Assembly: GCA_021787495.1 (NCBI GenBank)
Contig: JAJYLX010000005.1
Coordinates: 1 to 59,883 of the forward strand
Origin: Microcaldota archaeon
Lineage (GTDB): Archaea; Micrarchaeota; Micrarchaeia; Micrarchaeales; Micrarchaeaceae
Length of the DNA stretch: 59,883 nucleotides
Direction of reading: 5' to 3'
The notes beneath the pieces were generated by a model. The model was not told the DNA's origin, made no database searches, and was given only the letters and a program-made list of their open reading frames with translations. Positions 42,507 through 51,240 of this stretch are shown in pieces (position 1 is the stretch's first letter; each line of letters opens with the position of its first letter). The translations under genes were made by a program, and so were the position numbers.

Positions 42507-42920
42507 TCACCCTATGCTCCTCGCTATCCTTGAGAGCCTGTGGCCCTTCGCCTTCAGCTCGAGCTCGTAGAACATCCCGAAGGCCATCCTCTTGACGTCG
42601 AATTGCCTGTCTGAGAGTCCCTTGTGGAGCGAGTCGAGCATGCCTGACGCAGTCTCGAGGCTGCATGGCTCGGCGAAGAGGTGCGCAAAGGGGTTCAGGA
42701 CCACGGTCTTCACGCCCAGCTGCGCCGTTATCGCAGTTATCTCGGATATTGCCCTGTCGACAACATCGGTCGTATGCTGCTCGTCTGCCTTCTCGAAGTT
42801 CGCGAACACGAGCAGCGCGTTCTCCGCATATACCGACTCGGGATTCCCGAGCATGGAGGAGCGGCCACGCTCCGTCGGAGTGGCCCTGACGTAATCCACG
42901 TGCCATGCGAGGAACCTCAT
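42507..42920 (-). CDS. Standalone archaeal threonyl-tRNA synthetase editing domain
   Basis: 137 residues. MRFLAWHVDYVRATP at the start, VVDRAISEITAITAQLGVKTVVLNPFAHL in the middle and KRMAFGMFYELELKAKGHRLSRIAR at the end match the archaeal tRNA-Thr editing domain that normally forms the N-terminus of ThrRS and resembles D-aminoacyl-tRNA deacylase. It removes Ser from mischarged tRNA-Thr. No catalytic ThrRS domain follows, so the organism probably has split ThrRS proteins. It lies just downstream of tRNA-Val on the same strand. Confidence 0.85.
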   Translation of the reverse strand: MRFLAWHVDYVRATPTERGRSSMLGNPESVYAENALLVFANFEKADEQHTTDVVDRAISEITAITAQLGVKTVVLNPFAHLFAEPCSLETASGMLDSLHKGLSDRQFDVKRMAFGMFYELELKAKGHRLSRIARSIG

Positions 42921-42954
42921 CTAACTGCCTCCGATTCGCGCAACAGAGCTAAAA

Positions 42955-43026
42955 TGGGCCCGGGGAGAATCGGACTCCCGGTCTCCCGCGTGTGAAGCGG
43001 ACGTCTTACCATTCGACTACAGGCCC
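42955..43026 (-). tRNA. tRNA-Val(CAC)
   Basis: 72 bases. Acceptor GGGCCTG/CGGGCCC (one U-G), anticodon stem TCCGC/GCGGG with loop TTCACAC giving CAC, T-arm GGGAGTCCGATTCTCCC, discriminator A. TATA element TACTTATAGC on the minus strand about 23 bases upstream. No intron. Confidence 0.94.
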
Positions 43027-43083
43027 ACCTGCGGCAAGCGATTAGCTATAAGTATTCTGCCATTTAATTAAGTTTGTGGTTGC

Positions 43084-43614
43084 GTGCCATTTTATACCGG
43101 CAAGGGGGACGGGGGCGAAAGCCATGTTTACGGCAGGACCGCGAGTAAGGATAGTGCGATATTCTCCGCGATAGGCGACGTGGACGAGCTCAACAGCGCG
43201 ATAGGCGTTGCCATCGCCAACATATCGGACGACAACGTCGGGGCTGCACTGATGGGCGTGCAAAATGAGCTGTTTGTTATAGGAGCGGAGCTGGCTGGGT
43301 ACTCTGTGCCTTCGAATAAGCGCACGATAGGGAGAGGAGAGATCAAGGAACTGGAGAGCCTGATTGATGAATATGGCATCAGGGTCGGCAGGGTGGAGAG
43401 GTTCGTGCTGCCTGGGGGGAGCATCGGGGCCTCACACCTTCACAGCGCGAGGGCGGTAGCGAGGAGGGCGGAGAGATCGGTCGTGGGGTTGGGAGCAGAG
43501 TGCAAAAACAGGTGGATACCGGCTTACCTGAACAGGCTCTCGTCAATGCTGTTTGTGATGGCCCTGTACGTCAACAAGAAGGAGGGCGTCGAGGAGGCAC
43601 ACCCTGACTACTAA
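43084..43614 (+). CDS. ATP:cob(I)alamin adenosyltransferase, PduO type
   Basis: 176 residues from a GTG start. YTGKGDGGESHVYGR at the N-terminus, SKDS, DVDELNSAIG, RVERFVLPGG and YLNRLSSMLFV are the conserved PduO/MMAB motifs. It attaches the adenosyl group to cobalamin to form the coenzyme for radical enzymes. No B12-dependent enzyme lies in the window, so use or salvage of B12 elsewhere is implied. It converges with the AlkD-like gene. Confidence 0.93.
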   Translation: MPFYTGKGDGGESHVYGRTASKDSAIFSAIGDVDELNSAIGVAIANISDDNVGAALMGVQNELFVIGAELAGYSVPSNKRTIGRGEIKELESLIDEYGIRVGRVERFVLPGGSIGASHLHSARAVARRAERSVVGLGAECKNRWIPAYLNRLSSMLFVMALYVNKKEGVEEAHPDY

Positions 43615-43650
43615 AATGAAGGACTGACTTATGCGGATGGTCATGGCGCT

Positions 43651-44358
43651 CTAAGCCAGCAGCCTTGCCCTCACCGCCTGTGGCATCTTCTCCGTTGCGT
43701 ACCTGAGTGTCACTCTCGGAATGGCGGTCCTGCGGCGCACCAGATAACCAATCAGCTCCGCATGGAAAAAGCGGTCCGCCTCCTTGAGCATCCAGCCGCA
43801 TCCTTTCTGGACGGTGTCATCGTTATCGTGCAGCAGCGCATCCTCCACCGCCAGCGCGGAAGCCATCTGCCTCCCGCGTCTGAGCGAATATATCAGCGCT
43901 ACCGCAGCGGCCCTCCTCACCCACCTGTTCCGCGACCTGGCCCATAGGCGCGCCTTGGCAGAAAGATCTGGGAACATGAAGATCAGGTATCCGAGCGCGT
44001 GTGTACATAGGTCGTCGCAGCTTCCCCAGCTGTCAACATACCTGCCAAGCCACCGCTCGAACACGCCGAAATCGTTGCGGCTGTACAGCTTCCGTATCCT
44101 GAAGGCCCAGTCGAACGCGATCGTCCTAGCACAGCCATCCTTTGTCTCGAGAAGGGCCTCGCAGAGACCAAATATGCGCTCCTTGTCTGAACGCGCCCCT
44201 TTCGGGAAGAACCTCGAGCTTACCTTCCTCACCAGCGGCGTCGAGAGGTGGACGCCCTCCTTCACGCCCTTATCGAACCTCGAATAGTCCTTCGTGTTTC
44301 CCTTCGCTGCCGACAGCCTCCTGATTTCCCCTATTACGCCCTCTATTATACCGTCCAT
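43651..44358 (-). CDS. DNA alkylation-repair glycosylase, AlkD-like
   Basis: 235 residues of HEAT-like helices. WGSCDDLCTHALGYL (near 110-124), RNRWVRRAAAVALIY and DTVQKGCGWMLKEA followed by PRVTLRYATEKMP are the AlkD signature, including the Trp and Asp of the catalytic cleft. It removes alkylated bases without base flipping. It may cover the role lost with the broken tag gene at 27079. It ends the unit that includes scpB and scpA upstream. Confidence 0.88.
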   Translation of the reverse strand: MDGIIEGVIGEIRRLSAAKGNTKDYSRFDKGVKEGVHLSTPLVRKVSSRFFPKGARSDKERIFGLCEALLETKDGCARTIAFDWAFRIRKLYSRNDFGVFERWLGRYVDSWGSCDDLCTHALGYLIFMFPDLSAKARLWARSRNRWVRRAAAVALIYSLRRGRQMASALAVEDALLHDNDDTVQKGCGWMLKEADRFFHAELIGYLVRRRTAIPRVTLRYATEKMPQAVRARLLA

Positions 44359-44374
44359 GTGATCTTATTGCGGC

Positions 44375-44812
44375 TCAGCCGCCAAGGTTGAAGTACTCCT
44401 TGAACCTCGCGGTGGTCGTCAGCCTCTTCGTCCTCCCGATCCTCTTCGCTGAGATGAAGTCCTTCTCTATCAGCTCGCGCACGTGGTCGTACGTTGATGA
44501 GCCGAACGCCTTGACGACGCTGTTCTGCATTATGGGCTCGTTCTTGCTTATGTACGCGAGGATGCGGAGGCTTCCCCTCGTTATGTCCGGTTTGCCTGCA
44601 AGGCCGTTGACCTTGCTCGCATACGGCTCCCTGACCGACAGCTCGTACCTGCCCCCTATCTTCACGACGGCGAACGGCCCGTCCTCAGACTTGCCCTCCT
44701 CGACGAGCCTGTCGAGGACCCTGTTGAGGTAGCCGACGGACGAGATTCCCAGGGCTGCGGCCAGCTCGTCAGGGCCGAGCGCCTTCCCTGCTACGAAGAG
44801 CGCCGCCTTTAT
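44375..44812 (-). CDS. scpB: Segregation and condensation protein B (no standard start codon)
   Basis: 145 residues if started at the ATA at 44812. The two winged helices of ScpB are complete: AALFVAGKALGPDELAAALG at the start, and GSLRILAYISKNEPIMQNSVV in the second. ScpB binds ScpA and SMC in chromosome folding. Between the nearest upstream in-frame TGA and the coding start there is no ATG, GTG or TTG; the first GTG is at 44665, after the first domain. The ATA overlaps the TAA of scpA (ATAA), mimicking the usual ATGA junction. A -1 frameshift from scpA is the alternative. Confidence 0.82.
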   Translation of the reverse strand: MKAALFVAGKALGPDELAAALGISSVGYLNRVLDRLVEEGKSEDGPFAVVKIGGRYELSVREPYASKVNGLAGKPDITRGSLRILAYISKNEPIMQNSVVKAFGSSTYDHVRELIEKDFISAKRIGRTKRLTTTARFKEYFNLGG

Positions 44813-45552
44813 CGTGTTCTTGTGCTCGCGCTCTTGTTGTTCCCTTTCCGTTCAATCAACCTCACTATTATCTCCCCGAACAGCTCCTCCTGCGAAAGCG
44901 CGACCGTCTCGTCCTGCGCGAGGAAGAGCAGCGGCACAAAGAGCTTAAGCACCCTGTCCTCCACGCTCTGGAATCCCTGGCCGAGCGCCGAGAAGGTCGC
45001 CATCCCCAGCCTGTCGGCATTCGCCCTCAGCAGCGCGAGCACGCCCTCGCGCCTGCTGTCTATGTCCTCCATGACGGTTATGGTGAGCGGCATCCTTATC
45101 TCCTCCGTGTAGTGCCTGCGCCTCTCCTCTGTCCTCATCGCGCTCTCCAGTTCGGCCATCAGCTCCTGCAGCGTTATCTTCCTCCCGGGCTGTATCCGCA
45201 TCCTGTTGACCAGCTCAGGCACCTCGACCGCGGGCCTGGAAAACTGCTGTTGTCCCTCATCCGCGGCCGGCTCCCGCTCCTCCTCGTAGTAGACGGAGAG
45301 GCTCTCGCTCTTCATCCTCAGGAGTATCGAGGCCGCGAGGATTATGTTTGCCGGGACCCTGAGGTCCAGCACCTTCATCCTCCTTATCACGCCTATGTAG
45401 GCGTCGAGCATCTCGGCTATGTCGATGTCCCACGGGTCCAGCCTCTTGCCCTCCACCAGCTCCACGAGGAGCTCCCTCCACGTGGCGTTCTGGACGAAGT
45501 CCTGGATATCGAGCTTGCTGATATGCTCTGAAACCTGCAGTCCCTCCGCCAT
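44809..45552 (-). CDS. scpA: Segregation and condensation protein A (kleisin)
   Basis: 247 residues. The N-terminal helix set (ATWRELLVELVEGKRLDPWDIDIAEMLDAYI, then VPANIILAASILLRMKSESL) and the C-terminal winged helix ending in FGEIIVRLIERKG are standard ScpA. It bridges SMC heads and carries ScpB. It overlaps scpB by 4 bases. The middle (90-110) is a variable acidic linker. Confidence 0.93.
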   Translation of the reverse strand: MAEGLQVSEHISKLDIQDFVQNATWRELLVELVEGKRLDPWDIDIAEMLDAYIGVIRRMKVLDLRVPANIILAASILLRMKSESLSVYYEEEREPAADEGQQQFSRPAVEVPELVNRMRIQPGRKITLQELMAELESAMRTEERRRHYTEEIRMPLTITVMEDIDSRREGVLALLRANADRLGMATFSALGQGFQSVEDRVLKLFVPLLFLAQDETVALSQEELFGEIIVRLIERKGNNKSASTRTR

Positions 45553-45625
45553 CTAGTCGCCTCTTATAATGTGGCGTAAAAGGCTTATAAAGGTTGGTTG
45601 AAGCGCCCGGGCGGGAGCATCTTGG

Positions 45626-45913
45626 TTAGTCCCGTATCCCCTCCCTGATAATGCGGATAAGCCTGGCTTTCTCCTCGAGGACCTCCTTGCCGTCGCCCAT
45701 TATGAATGCCATGTCGGCCATACTCACCTGACCGTTTCCCCTCTCCTCAAGGCCGGCAATCTCCTCAATCTTCTTCATAACCCTCTCACGCGCATGACTT
45801 ACCTGTGCGGACACCTGATAGTCGAATAGCTGCGCCGGCTTTTCCGTTACCGGCTTCGCGGCGCTCTCATGCTGGGCCTGGACCGCCTTTGGCCTATGTG
45901 TCGCTGAGTTCAT
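45626..45913 (-). CDS. Small hypothetical protein
   Basis: 95 residues. An unstructured N-terminal 25 residues, then a coiled helical body (SHARERVMKKIEEIAGLEERG; EVLEEKARLIRIIREGIRD). No family recognised. Same direction as scpA, 73 bases upstream of it, and may share its transcript. Confidence 0.55.
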   Translation of the reverse strand: MNSATHRPKAVQAQHESAAKPVTEKPAQLFDYQVSAQVSHARERVMKKIEEIAGLEERGNGQVSMADMAFIMGDGKEVLEEKARLIRIIREGIRD

Positions 45914-46000
45914 CGAAACCAGTTATGCTTTTAGAATTCTGATATTTATGTTTTTCTGTGTACCTGTAGGAGTGGCTTTATCACATAATTCAGTAACGTC

Positions 46001-46543
46001 GTGAATACCGGAACTTCACGAGGGCAGTTTTTATCCATTCTCCTGTATATCACTATAAAGAGAAGGAACGACGCTGCGCAGCTGAAGTTCCTGCTGAGGG
46101 AGCTTGATGACATCCTAATGGTCCTGGGAGACGCAGGTTACATCTCGAGAAGGAACTACAACATCGTCGCTGAGAAGAACGAGAAACCGTTCTTCAACCT
46201 GAAGAAGAACACGACTCTGGTCTCGAAGGAATCTGGACCATGGAGGGCGATGATAGAGTTCGCAAGGGAAAGAACGAGGGTGTACAATGCAATCTACCGC
46301 TTGCGCTCCATCATCGAGAGTATAATGTCCACCGTTAAGAGATGGTACTGGAACTATGTCAGGGCGATAAAAGCGAAATCGAGGGACATGTCGATTGCGC
46401 TGAGGATTCTTGCCTTCAACATAAAACAGCGACTTTACGACCAGACCGCCGAGCGGCTTGGCGTACCATACAGATTCATTGCGACCGGTGAACTGCGACC
46501 GAGAGGGTCATCAATCGGTAGTGGACATTTTACCATAAATTAG
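46001..46543 (+). pseudogene. C-terminal fragment of a DDE transposase
   Basis: 180 codons. LGDAGYISRRNY carries the second Asp of the catalytic triad and RSIIESIMSTVKRWY carries the Glu, followed by the helical C-terminus (ALRILAFNIKQRL), as in IS4/IS5-like DDE transposases. The N-terminal half with the first Asp is missing, so the element cannot move. No terminal inverted repeats were found. A hairpin lies just downstream at 46578-46597. Confidence 0.78.
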
Positions 46544-46577
46544 ACTCAGACACCTTTTGTCCGTTTGTCGGGATAAG

Positions 46578-46597
46578 AATCTGCACTGTGGCAGATT
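46578..46597 (+). terminator. Hairpin, possible terminator or IS end
   Basis: AATCTGC, loop ACTGTG, GCAGATT, followed by TT. It lies 35 bases after the transposase fragment. The T-run is short, so it could instead be part of the old element. Confidence 0.35.
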
Positions 46598-46712
46598 TTC
46601 ACGTACCGCATTCTGTCCTAGGACGGTTTACACTTTACCGAATACTCATTTTTATAGGATGAAGTCATCGGCGATTGCGCCCAGCACGGATCCTGCGCGG
46701 GCATAAGGCGGC

Positions 46713-47612
46713 TTAGTACATCGCCTCCAGCTTCTTTATGCGCTCCCCTATGGGGGGGTGCGTGGAGAAGATGTTGGCCATGCTCCTCACGCTCAGCGGG
46801 TTGGAGAAATAGAGCGGCGCGGTCACCTCGTTGGCCTTCTTCACGCCCTGCGCCTGCGGGTTCTTCGTGTACGACTGTATCTTCCTGAGCGCGTCGGCGA
46901 GGCCCTTCGGATCCCTCGTTATCCTCGCGCCGTTGGCATCAGCCATGTACTCGCGCCTCCTCGATATGGCGAGCCTTATGAGCAGCGCGAAGAACGGCGC
47001 GAGCAGCCCTATTATGAGCGCTATCAGCACTATCAGCCCCGCGTTCTCGTTCCTCCCTCCCCCGATACCGCCGAAGAACATCGACATGCGGACGAACCCC
47101 GCTATTATGCCTATGGCGCCCGCGAACACCACTGCGACGAGCATGAACATTATGTCGTTGTCGTAGATGTGCGACATCTCGTGCGCCAGCACTCCCTGCA
47201 GCTCGTCCCTGTCCATCATGGAGAGAAGGCCGGACGTCACCGCTATGGATGAGTGCTTCTTGTCCCGGCCGGTCGCGAAGGCATTCGGGCTCGGGTCGTT
47301 GATTATGTAAACCTTGGGCACCGGGAGTTGGTTCGCGACCGCCAGTCCCTCGACGGTGTCGAAGAGCACTTTGTTGGACGGCTTGTCTGCCGGCTTTGCT
47401 CCTGACATCTTCAGGACGAACTTGTCGCCCGTGTAGTACGTGAACATGCCGTATATCGCCACGAGTATGACGGCGACGGCGATGCCGTATATGCCTAGGC
47501 CTACATACAGCGCGAAGAGGTAGATCACGCCTATGAAGAATGCCGCGAAGACCGCCATCAGCAGGCTCGACTTGAGCCTGTTCCTCGCAATCTCGTCAAA
47601 GAAGCTCGCCAT
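46713..47612 (-). CDS. htpX: Membrane zinc metalloprotease HtpX
   Basis: 299 residues, the usual length. Two N-terminal membrane helices (17-58), zinc site HEMSH (144-148) and the downstream Glu in RREYMADANGA. It degrades misfolded membrane proteins with its active site in the cytoplasm. It follows lemA after 13 bases, a common pairing. Confidence 0.95.
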   Translation of the reverse strand: MASFFDEIARNRLKSSLLMAVFAAFFIGVIYLFALYVGLGIYGIAVAVILVAIYGMFTYYTGDKFVLKMSGAKPADKPSNKVLFDTVEGLAVANQLPVPKVYIINDPSPNAFATGRDKKHSSIAVTSGLLSMMDRDELQGVLAHEMSHIYDNDIMFMLVAVVFAGAIGIIAGFVRMSMFFGGIGGGRNENAGLIVLIALIIGLLAPFFALLIRLAISRRREYMADANGARITRDPKGLADALRKIQSYTKNPQAQGVKKANEVTAPLYFSNPLSVRSMANIFSTHPPIGERIKKLEAMY

Positions 47613-47625
47613 GCCTCAAGCACCT

Positions 47626-48297
47626 TCAGCTAGGCTTTTGAGCCTGGCCCTGCTGCTTCTTCGGCCTCCCGCGCTTCTGGACCGGCTGCGCAGCCTGAGA
47701 GCCGCCAGTATTCACGGACGGCGCGTTCACGTCGTCGAAGTCGACCTTCACTGGCTGCTTCTGCTCGTCCGGCGTCTGGAAGAAGACGGCCGGCTGGAAG
47801 TTGAACCTCGGCGCGAAGACGTTGCCCGGGAAGGTCTGCAGCGCGTTGTTGTAGTCGAGCACGTAATCGTTGTATGAGGTGCGCACGAACGCGATCTTGT
47901 CCTCCGTGTCCATCAGCTGGTCCTGCAGGTCCTTGAAGTTCTGCGACGCCTTCAGGTCGGGGTAGTTCTCGGCAACGGCGAATATGCTCTTCAGCGCCTG
48001 GCTGATCTGGTTGTTTGCCGCGGCCTTGTCCTGCATGCTGCCCGTGACTATCGACGAGCGCAGCGAGGTTATCTGGGTCAGCACGCCCTTCTCGTACTTC
48101 ATGTAGCCCTTCACGGCGTTGACGAGGTTCGGTATCAGGTCGTACCTCCTCTTGAGCTGGACGTCAATCTGCGCGGACGCGTCCTGAACCCTGTTCCTCT
48201 TCGAGACGAAGCCGTTGTATATCGCCACTATTATGCCCACTATGATGAGCACGACGACAATTACGACTCCTATGACTATTTCCAAAAGCAAGCCCAT
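47626..48297 (-). CDS. lemA: LemA-family protein
   Basis: 223 residues. One N-terminal membrane helix (8-27) then a helical bundle with the LemA motifs YNGFVSKRNRVQDASAQIDV, KRRYDLIPNLV and ARFNFQPAVFF-like ending. The C-terminus is a basic Gln/Lys/Pro tail (KRGRPKKQQGQAQKPS). It is the first gene of a two-gene unit with htpX. Role in envelope stress is inferred from that pairing. Confidence 0.92.
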   Translation of the reverse strand: MGLLLEIVIGVVIVVVLIIVGIIVAIYNGFVSKRNRVQDASAQIDVQLKRRYDLIPNLVNAVKGYMKYEKGVLTQITSLRSSIVTGSMQDKAAANNQISQALKSIFAVAENYPDLKASQNFKDLQDQLMDTEDKIAFVRTSYNDYVLDYNNALQTFPGNVFAPRFNFQPAVFFQTPDEQKQPVKVDFDDVNAPSVNTGGSQAAQPVQKRGRPKKQQGQAQKPS

Positions 48298-48345
48298 TGG
48301 ATCCCCACTGCTCAGTTAGATATGCGCAGATAAGGATTAATATAC

Positions 48346-49413
48346 CTACGCTGTGCTTCGGCTTGGCCGCGCCTTCTTTATCCTGTTTATCCTGTAGTCG
48401 ACCACGACCTCTATCTCCCTCGCGGAGTAATTCCTTACGGTTCTCGTGAACAGCACCTTTACCGAGCAGGAATTGAGTCTGGCATGCTCCCTTATCTCCC
48501 CTATCAGCTGCGGCAGCCCGCCCATCTTTATGAACGAGTAGAAGTGCACGACGCAGCCATCCCTCGCCATCGCGAAGGCCTCGTCGAGGAACCTCGTGCT
48601 CGTCTTGGGCAGCGGCATGACTATCCTGTCCGCGAAGCCGTCGTACCTTCCTCCCATCTTCTTCACGTCGCCCTGCACGGGCATCACGTTCGTGGTCCTG
48701 TTCAGCCTTATCTCCTCGTCCATCTGCCTGCATGCATACCTGTTCAGCTCGATTGCAATCACCTTGGCCGCCCAGTTCCTCTTCGCGATCTGTATGGCGA
48801 ACGGACCTATGCCCGCGAACATGACGATTATATGCCTATCGTGCCTCGCCAGCTCCGCTATCCTAGCGCGCTCGTATGCGAGCCTCGCCGAGAAGAACGT
48901 CTTTCTGACGTCGAAATCGTACACGCAGCCATGCTCCCTGTAGCGCGCCTCGAAGGTGCGCTTCCCCAGCACGTGCCTGACCTTCCTGACGCGGTACACG
49001 CCCTCTACAGGTCCTCCCTTCGCAAGCACCGTGGTTATGGCCCCGTTCGCCGCGAGTATGTGCTTTGCCAGCACCTTCTCCTGTGCCTTCGTCATGCCGT
49101 CGGGGTCTATGACCGCGATGTTTCCCAGGTGGTCGTAGCCCGTATCAACGCTGTGCGCGACATCGGCGCCGAGGGCGCTCTCCAGACCGCCTTTGTAGTC
49201 CCTAGTCTTTCCGGGTCTGGGCGCCATCTCGGAAATCGAGGCGCCGCAGGCTTCAAGAACCTTTTTAACCTTTCGCCTGTCAATATTAGACAGGGGAAAA
49301 TAGACATAGCTGCCGCGATGCTGCACGGAAATGCCCTTTCCAAGCATACCGAACTTGGAGAGCATCCTCTTTGCCGCCTCCGCTTCGGCTCTGCTCACCT
49401 TGAGATGCAACAC
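48346..49413 (-). CDS. trm5: tRNA (guanine-37 N1)-methyltransferase
   Basis: 355 residues. DFDVRKTFFSARLAYERARIA, the SAM motif FAGIGPFAI, and MPLPKTSTRFLDEA (motif equivalent to NLP) are the Trm5 signature. It methylates G37 of tRNAs ending in that purine and prevents frameshifting. It ends with a basic tail. The gene is divergent from spt5 with an 80-base gap, and monocistronic. Confidence 0.92.
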   Translation of the reverse strand: MLHLKVSRAEAEAAKRMLSKFGMLGKGISVQHRGSYVYFPLSNIDRRKVKKVLEACGASISEMAPRPGKTRDYKGGLESALGADVAHSVDTGYDHLGNIAVIDPDGMTKAQEKVLAKHILAANGAITTVLAKGGPVEGVYRVRKVRHVLGKRTFEARYREHGCVYDFDVRKTFFSARLAYERARIAELARHDRHIIVMFAGIGPFAIQIAKRNWAAKVIAIELNRYACRQMDEEIRLNRTTNVMPVQGDVKKMGGRYDGFADRIVMPLPKTSTRFLDEAFAMARDGCVVHFYSFIKMGGLPQLIGEIREHARLNSCSVKVLFTRTVRNYSAREIEVVVDYRINRIKKARPSRSTA

Positions 49414-49491
49414 TTACAGCGCCCCCATATGATTGGACAGGAACGATTAATAATTAATGAGCAAGAGATTTACGCTTGACTGAGTGATGAT

Positions 49492-49950
49492 GTGTATTTC
49501 GCCGTGAAAGTGACTTCCGGACAGGAGAGGATCGCAGCCAACATGCTGCAGAACAAGATAGCCAGGATGAGCGATCTCGGCATCTACTCTATACTCGTCA
49601 TAGGCGGCATGAAGGGCTACATAATAGTCGAGGCCAGCGACGAGGTCGCGATACGCACGTTCATAACCAAGGAGCACAACATAAAGGGCGTGCTCCCGAA
49701 GCCCCTGTCCGAGGTTGATCTGGAGAAGCTGCTCACGGCCAAGAAGACCGAGCAGCCGATCGCGAGGGACGACACCGTGGAGTTCCTGAGCGGGCCGCTC
49801 AAGGGTTACAAGGCCAAGGTGCTCAAGGTCGACGAAGCCAAGGGTGAGATGACGGTGCTGCTCATGGACGTCGTCGTGCCTATGCCGATAACCACGAAGG
49901 TCGGCACCGCGAAGATCGTGCAGAAGGCCAAGAAGGAGGAGAACGCTTAA
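49492..49950 (+). CDS. spt5: Transcription elongation factor Spt5
   Basis: 152 residues. An NGN domain (1-85; the archaeal GGMKGYIIVEA motif) is followed by a KOW domain (FLSGPLKGYKAKVLKVD). It binds RNA polymerase with Spt4. The GTG at 49492 is the first possible start in frame. The gene pair spt5-rpl11 is conserved in archaea, and uL11 follows after 10 bases. Confidence 0.94.
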   Translation: MYFAVKVTSGQERIAANMLQNKIARMSDLGIYSILVIGGMKGYIIVEASDEVAIRTFITKEHNIKGVLPKPLSEVDLEKLLTAKKTEQPIARDDTVEFLSGPLKGYKAKVLKVDEAKGEMTVLLMDVVVPMPITTKVGTAKIVQKAKKEENA

Positions 49951-49960
49951 CGGTGTATTT

Positions 49961-50428
49961 ATGGCAGAAGCGGTAGTTGAGGGACTTATCGAAGGCGGGA
50001 AGGCGAGCGGAGGTCCTCCGCTCGGCCCCGCGCTGGGGCCTATGGGCGTCAGCACCGAGGCGGTGGTGAAGGAGATAAACGAGAAGACGAAGGACTTCGC
50101 GGGCATAAAGCTGCCCGTCAAGATATTCGTCGACACCTCCACGAAGAAGTACAGGATAGAGGTGGGCACCCCGCCGACCAGCGCGCTCATACTCAAGGAG
50201 GCGGGAGTGCAGAAGGGCGCGAAGGGCAAGGGCGAGATCGTCGGCAACATAACGCTCGACCAGGCGAAGAGGATAGCCGAGAGCAAGGCCGCACGCATCT
50301 ACGGCAACAGCGCTGCCGACAGGGTCAAGCAGGTGCTCGGCACGTGCAAGAGCGTTGGTGTGACATGCGACGGCCAGGACCCGAGGCAGGTAATAGCGAA
50401 GCTGGACAAGGGCGAGCTGAAGGTCTGA
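49961..50428 (+). CDS. rpl11: Ribosomal protein uL11
   Basis: 155 residues. GKASGGPPLGPALGPMGV is the rRNA-facing N-terminal loop; the C-terminal domain carries KGEIVGNITLDQAKRIAESK. It forms the L11 stalk base that contacts elongation factors. It lies between spt5 and the endonuclease III homologue. Confidence 0.97.
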   Translation: MAEAVVEGLIEGGKASGGPPLGPALGPMGVSTEAVVKEINEKTKDFAGIKLPVKIFVDTSTKKYRIEVGTPPTSALILKEAGVQKGAKGKGEIVGNITLDQAKRIAESKAARIYGNSAADRVKQVLGTCKSVGVTCDGQDPRQVIAKLDKGELKV

Positions 50429-51159
50429 CGCTCAGCCCCAGGTCCGTCGAAAGGCTATACTCCCTTCTCAGGGGGCGTTTCGGCTTCAGAGACTGGTGGC
50501 CGGCCGACACGCCCTTCGAGGTCGCCGTCGGGGCAATCCTGACGCAGCAGACCTCGTGGACGAATGTGGAGAGGGCGATCGCGAACCTCAAGAACGCGAA
50601 CGCGCTTAGCCTCGATGGGATATGCGGCCTCGGCACCGCCGAGCTCGAGGGGCTGGTCAGGCCGAGCGGCTACTTCAGGCAGAAGGCCGCGAGGCTGAAA
50701 GGCTTTTGCTCGTTCGTAAAGGCAAGGCACGGATCGCTCGAGGCCATGAAAAGGCTTGGCGGGCCGAACCTGAGGGCGGAGCTCCTTTCTGTGAACGGCA
50801 TCGGTAACGAGACCTGCGACTCCATAATGCTCTACGCGCTCGGCAAGCGCATCTTTGTTGTGGACGCATACACAAAGAGGATAGTATCAAGGCTGCTTGG
50901 GCTGCGCAATGAGCCATCATACGACGAGCTTCAGGAGGCATTCCACTCTGCCCTCAGGAAGGACATCGGGCTTTACAAGGACATGCACGCCCAGCTCGTC
51001 GAACTCGCAAAGAGGCACTGCACGAAGAGCGACCCGCTCTGCGAGGGCTGCCCGCTGCTGGAGATGTGCACCCGAGGCGCTGGGGCTGCTACCGGCCGCC
51101 AACCAAGAATCAGCTGTCCTCCATGCGCTTGTAGCTTTTCTTCACCAGCCCCTCCATGA
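50365..51159 (+). CDS. Endonuclease III-family DNA glycosylase (start uncertain)
   Basis: 264 residues from the ATG at 50365. The helix-hairpin-helix (LLSVNGIGNETCDSIMLYAL), the catalytic Asp in FVVDAYTKRI, and the 4Fe-4S Cys set HCTKSDPLCEGCPLLEMC identify the EndoIII/MutY superfamily; Lys normally seen before the HhH in bifunctional enzymes appears absent (family then mono-functional or Ogg-like). The ATG overlaps uL11 by 64 bases and the residues before TLSPRSVERL look like shadow of uL11; a CTG at 50425, overlapping the uL11 TGA, is the other candidate. The last 25 residues read through an unrelated repeat-like region. Confidence 0.83.
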   Translation: MRRPGPEAGNSEAGQGRAEGLTLSPRSVERLYSLLRGRFGFRDWWPADTPFEVAVGAILTQQTSWTNVERAIANLKNANALSLDGICGLGTAELEGLVRPSGYFRQKAARLKGFCSFVKARHGSLEAMKRLGGPNLRAELLSVNGIGNETCDSIMLYALGKRIFVVDAYTKRIVSRLLGLRNEPSYDELQEAFHSALRKDIGLYKDMHAQLVELAKRHCTKSDPLCEGCPLLEMCTRGAGAATGRQPRISCPPCACSFSSPAPP

Positions 51160-51240
51160 ACCTGGCGTGTACTCCGGCCTCAACCTCATCAGCCCGTCCA
51201 GGCCACGTATTCCCGCTCTGGCGCGTTCGCCGTTTGCCAT
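51110..51240 (-). pseudogene. Possible frameshifted small gene fragment
   Basis: From the ATG at 51240 the frame reads ANGERARAGIRGLDGLM and then drifts; one base later the neighbouring frame reads ADEVEAGVHARFMEGLVKKSYKRMEDS up to a stop at 51110. Together they look like one short protein split by a frameshift. It overlaps the end of the endonuclease gene antisense. The match is short and the call is weak. Confidence 0.3.

Noticed and set aside
45955-46712. Intact insertion sequence
   Set aside because: Only the C-terminal half of the transposase is present and no matching terminal repeats were found.
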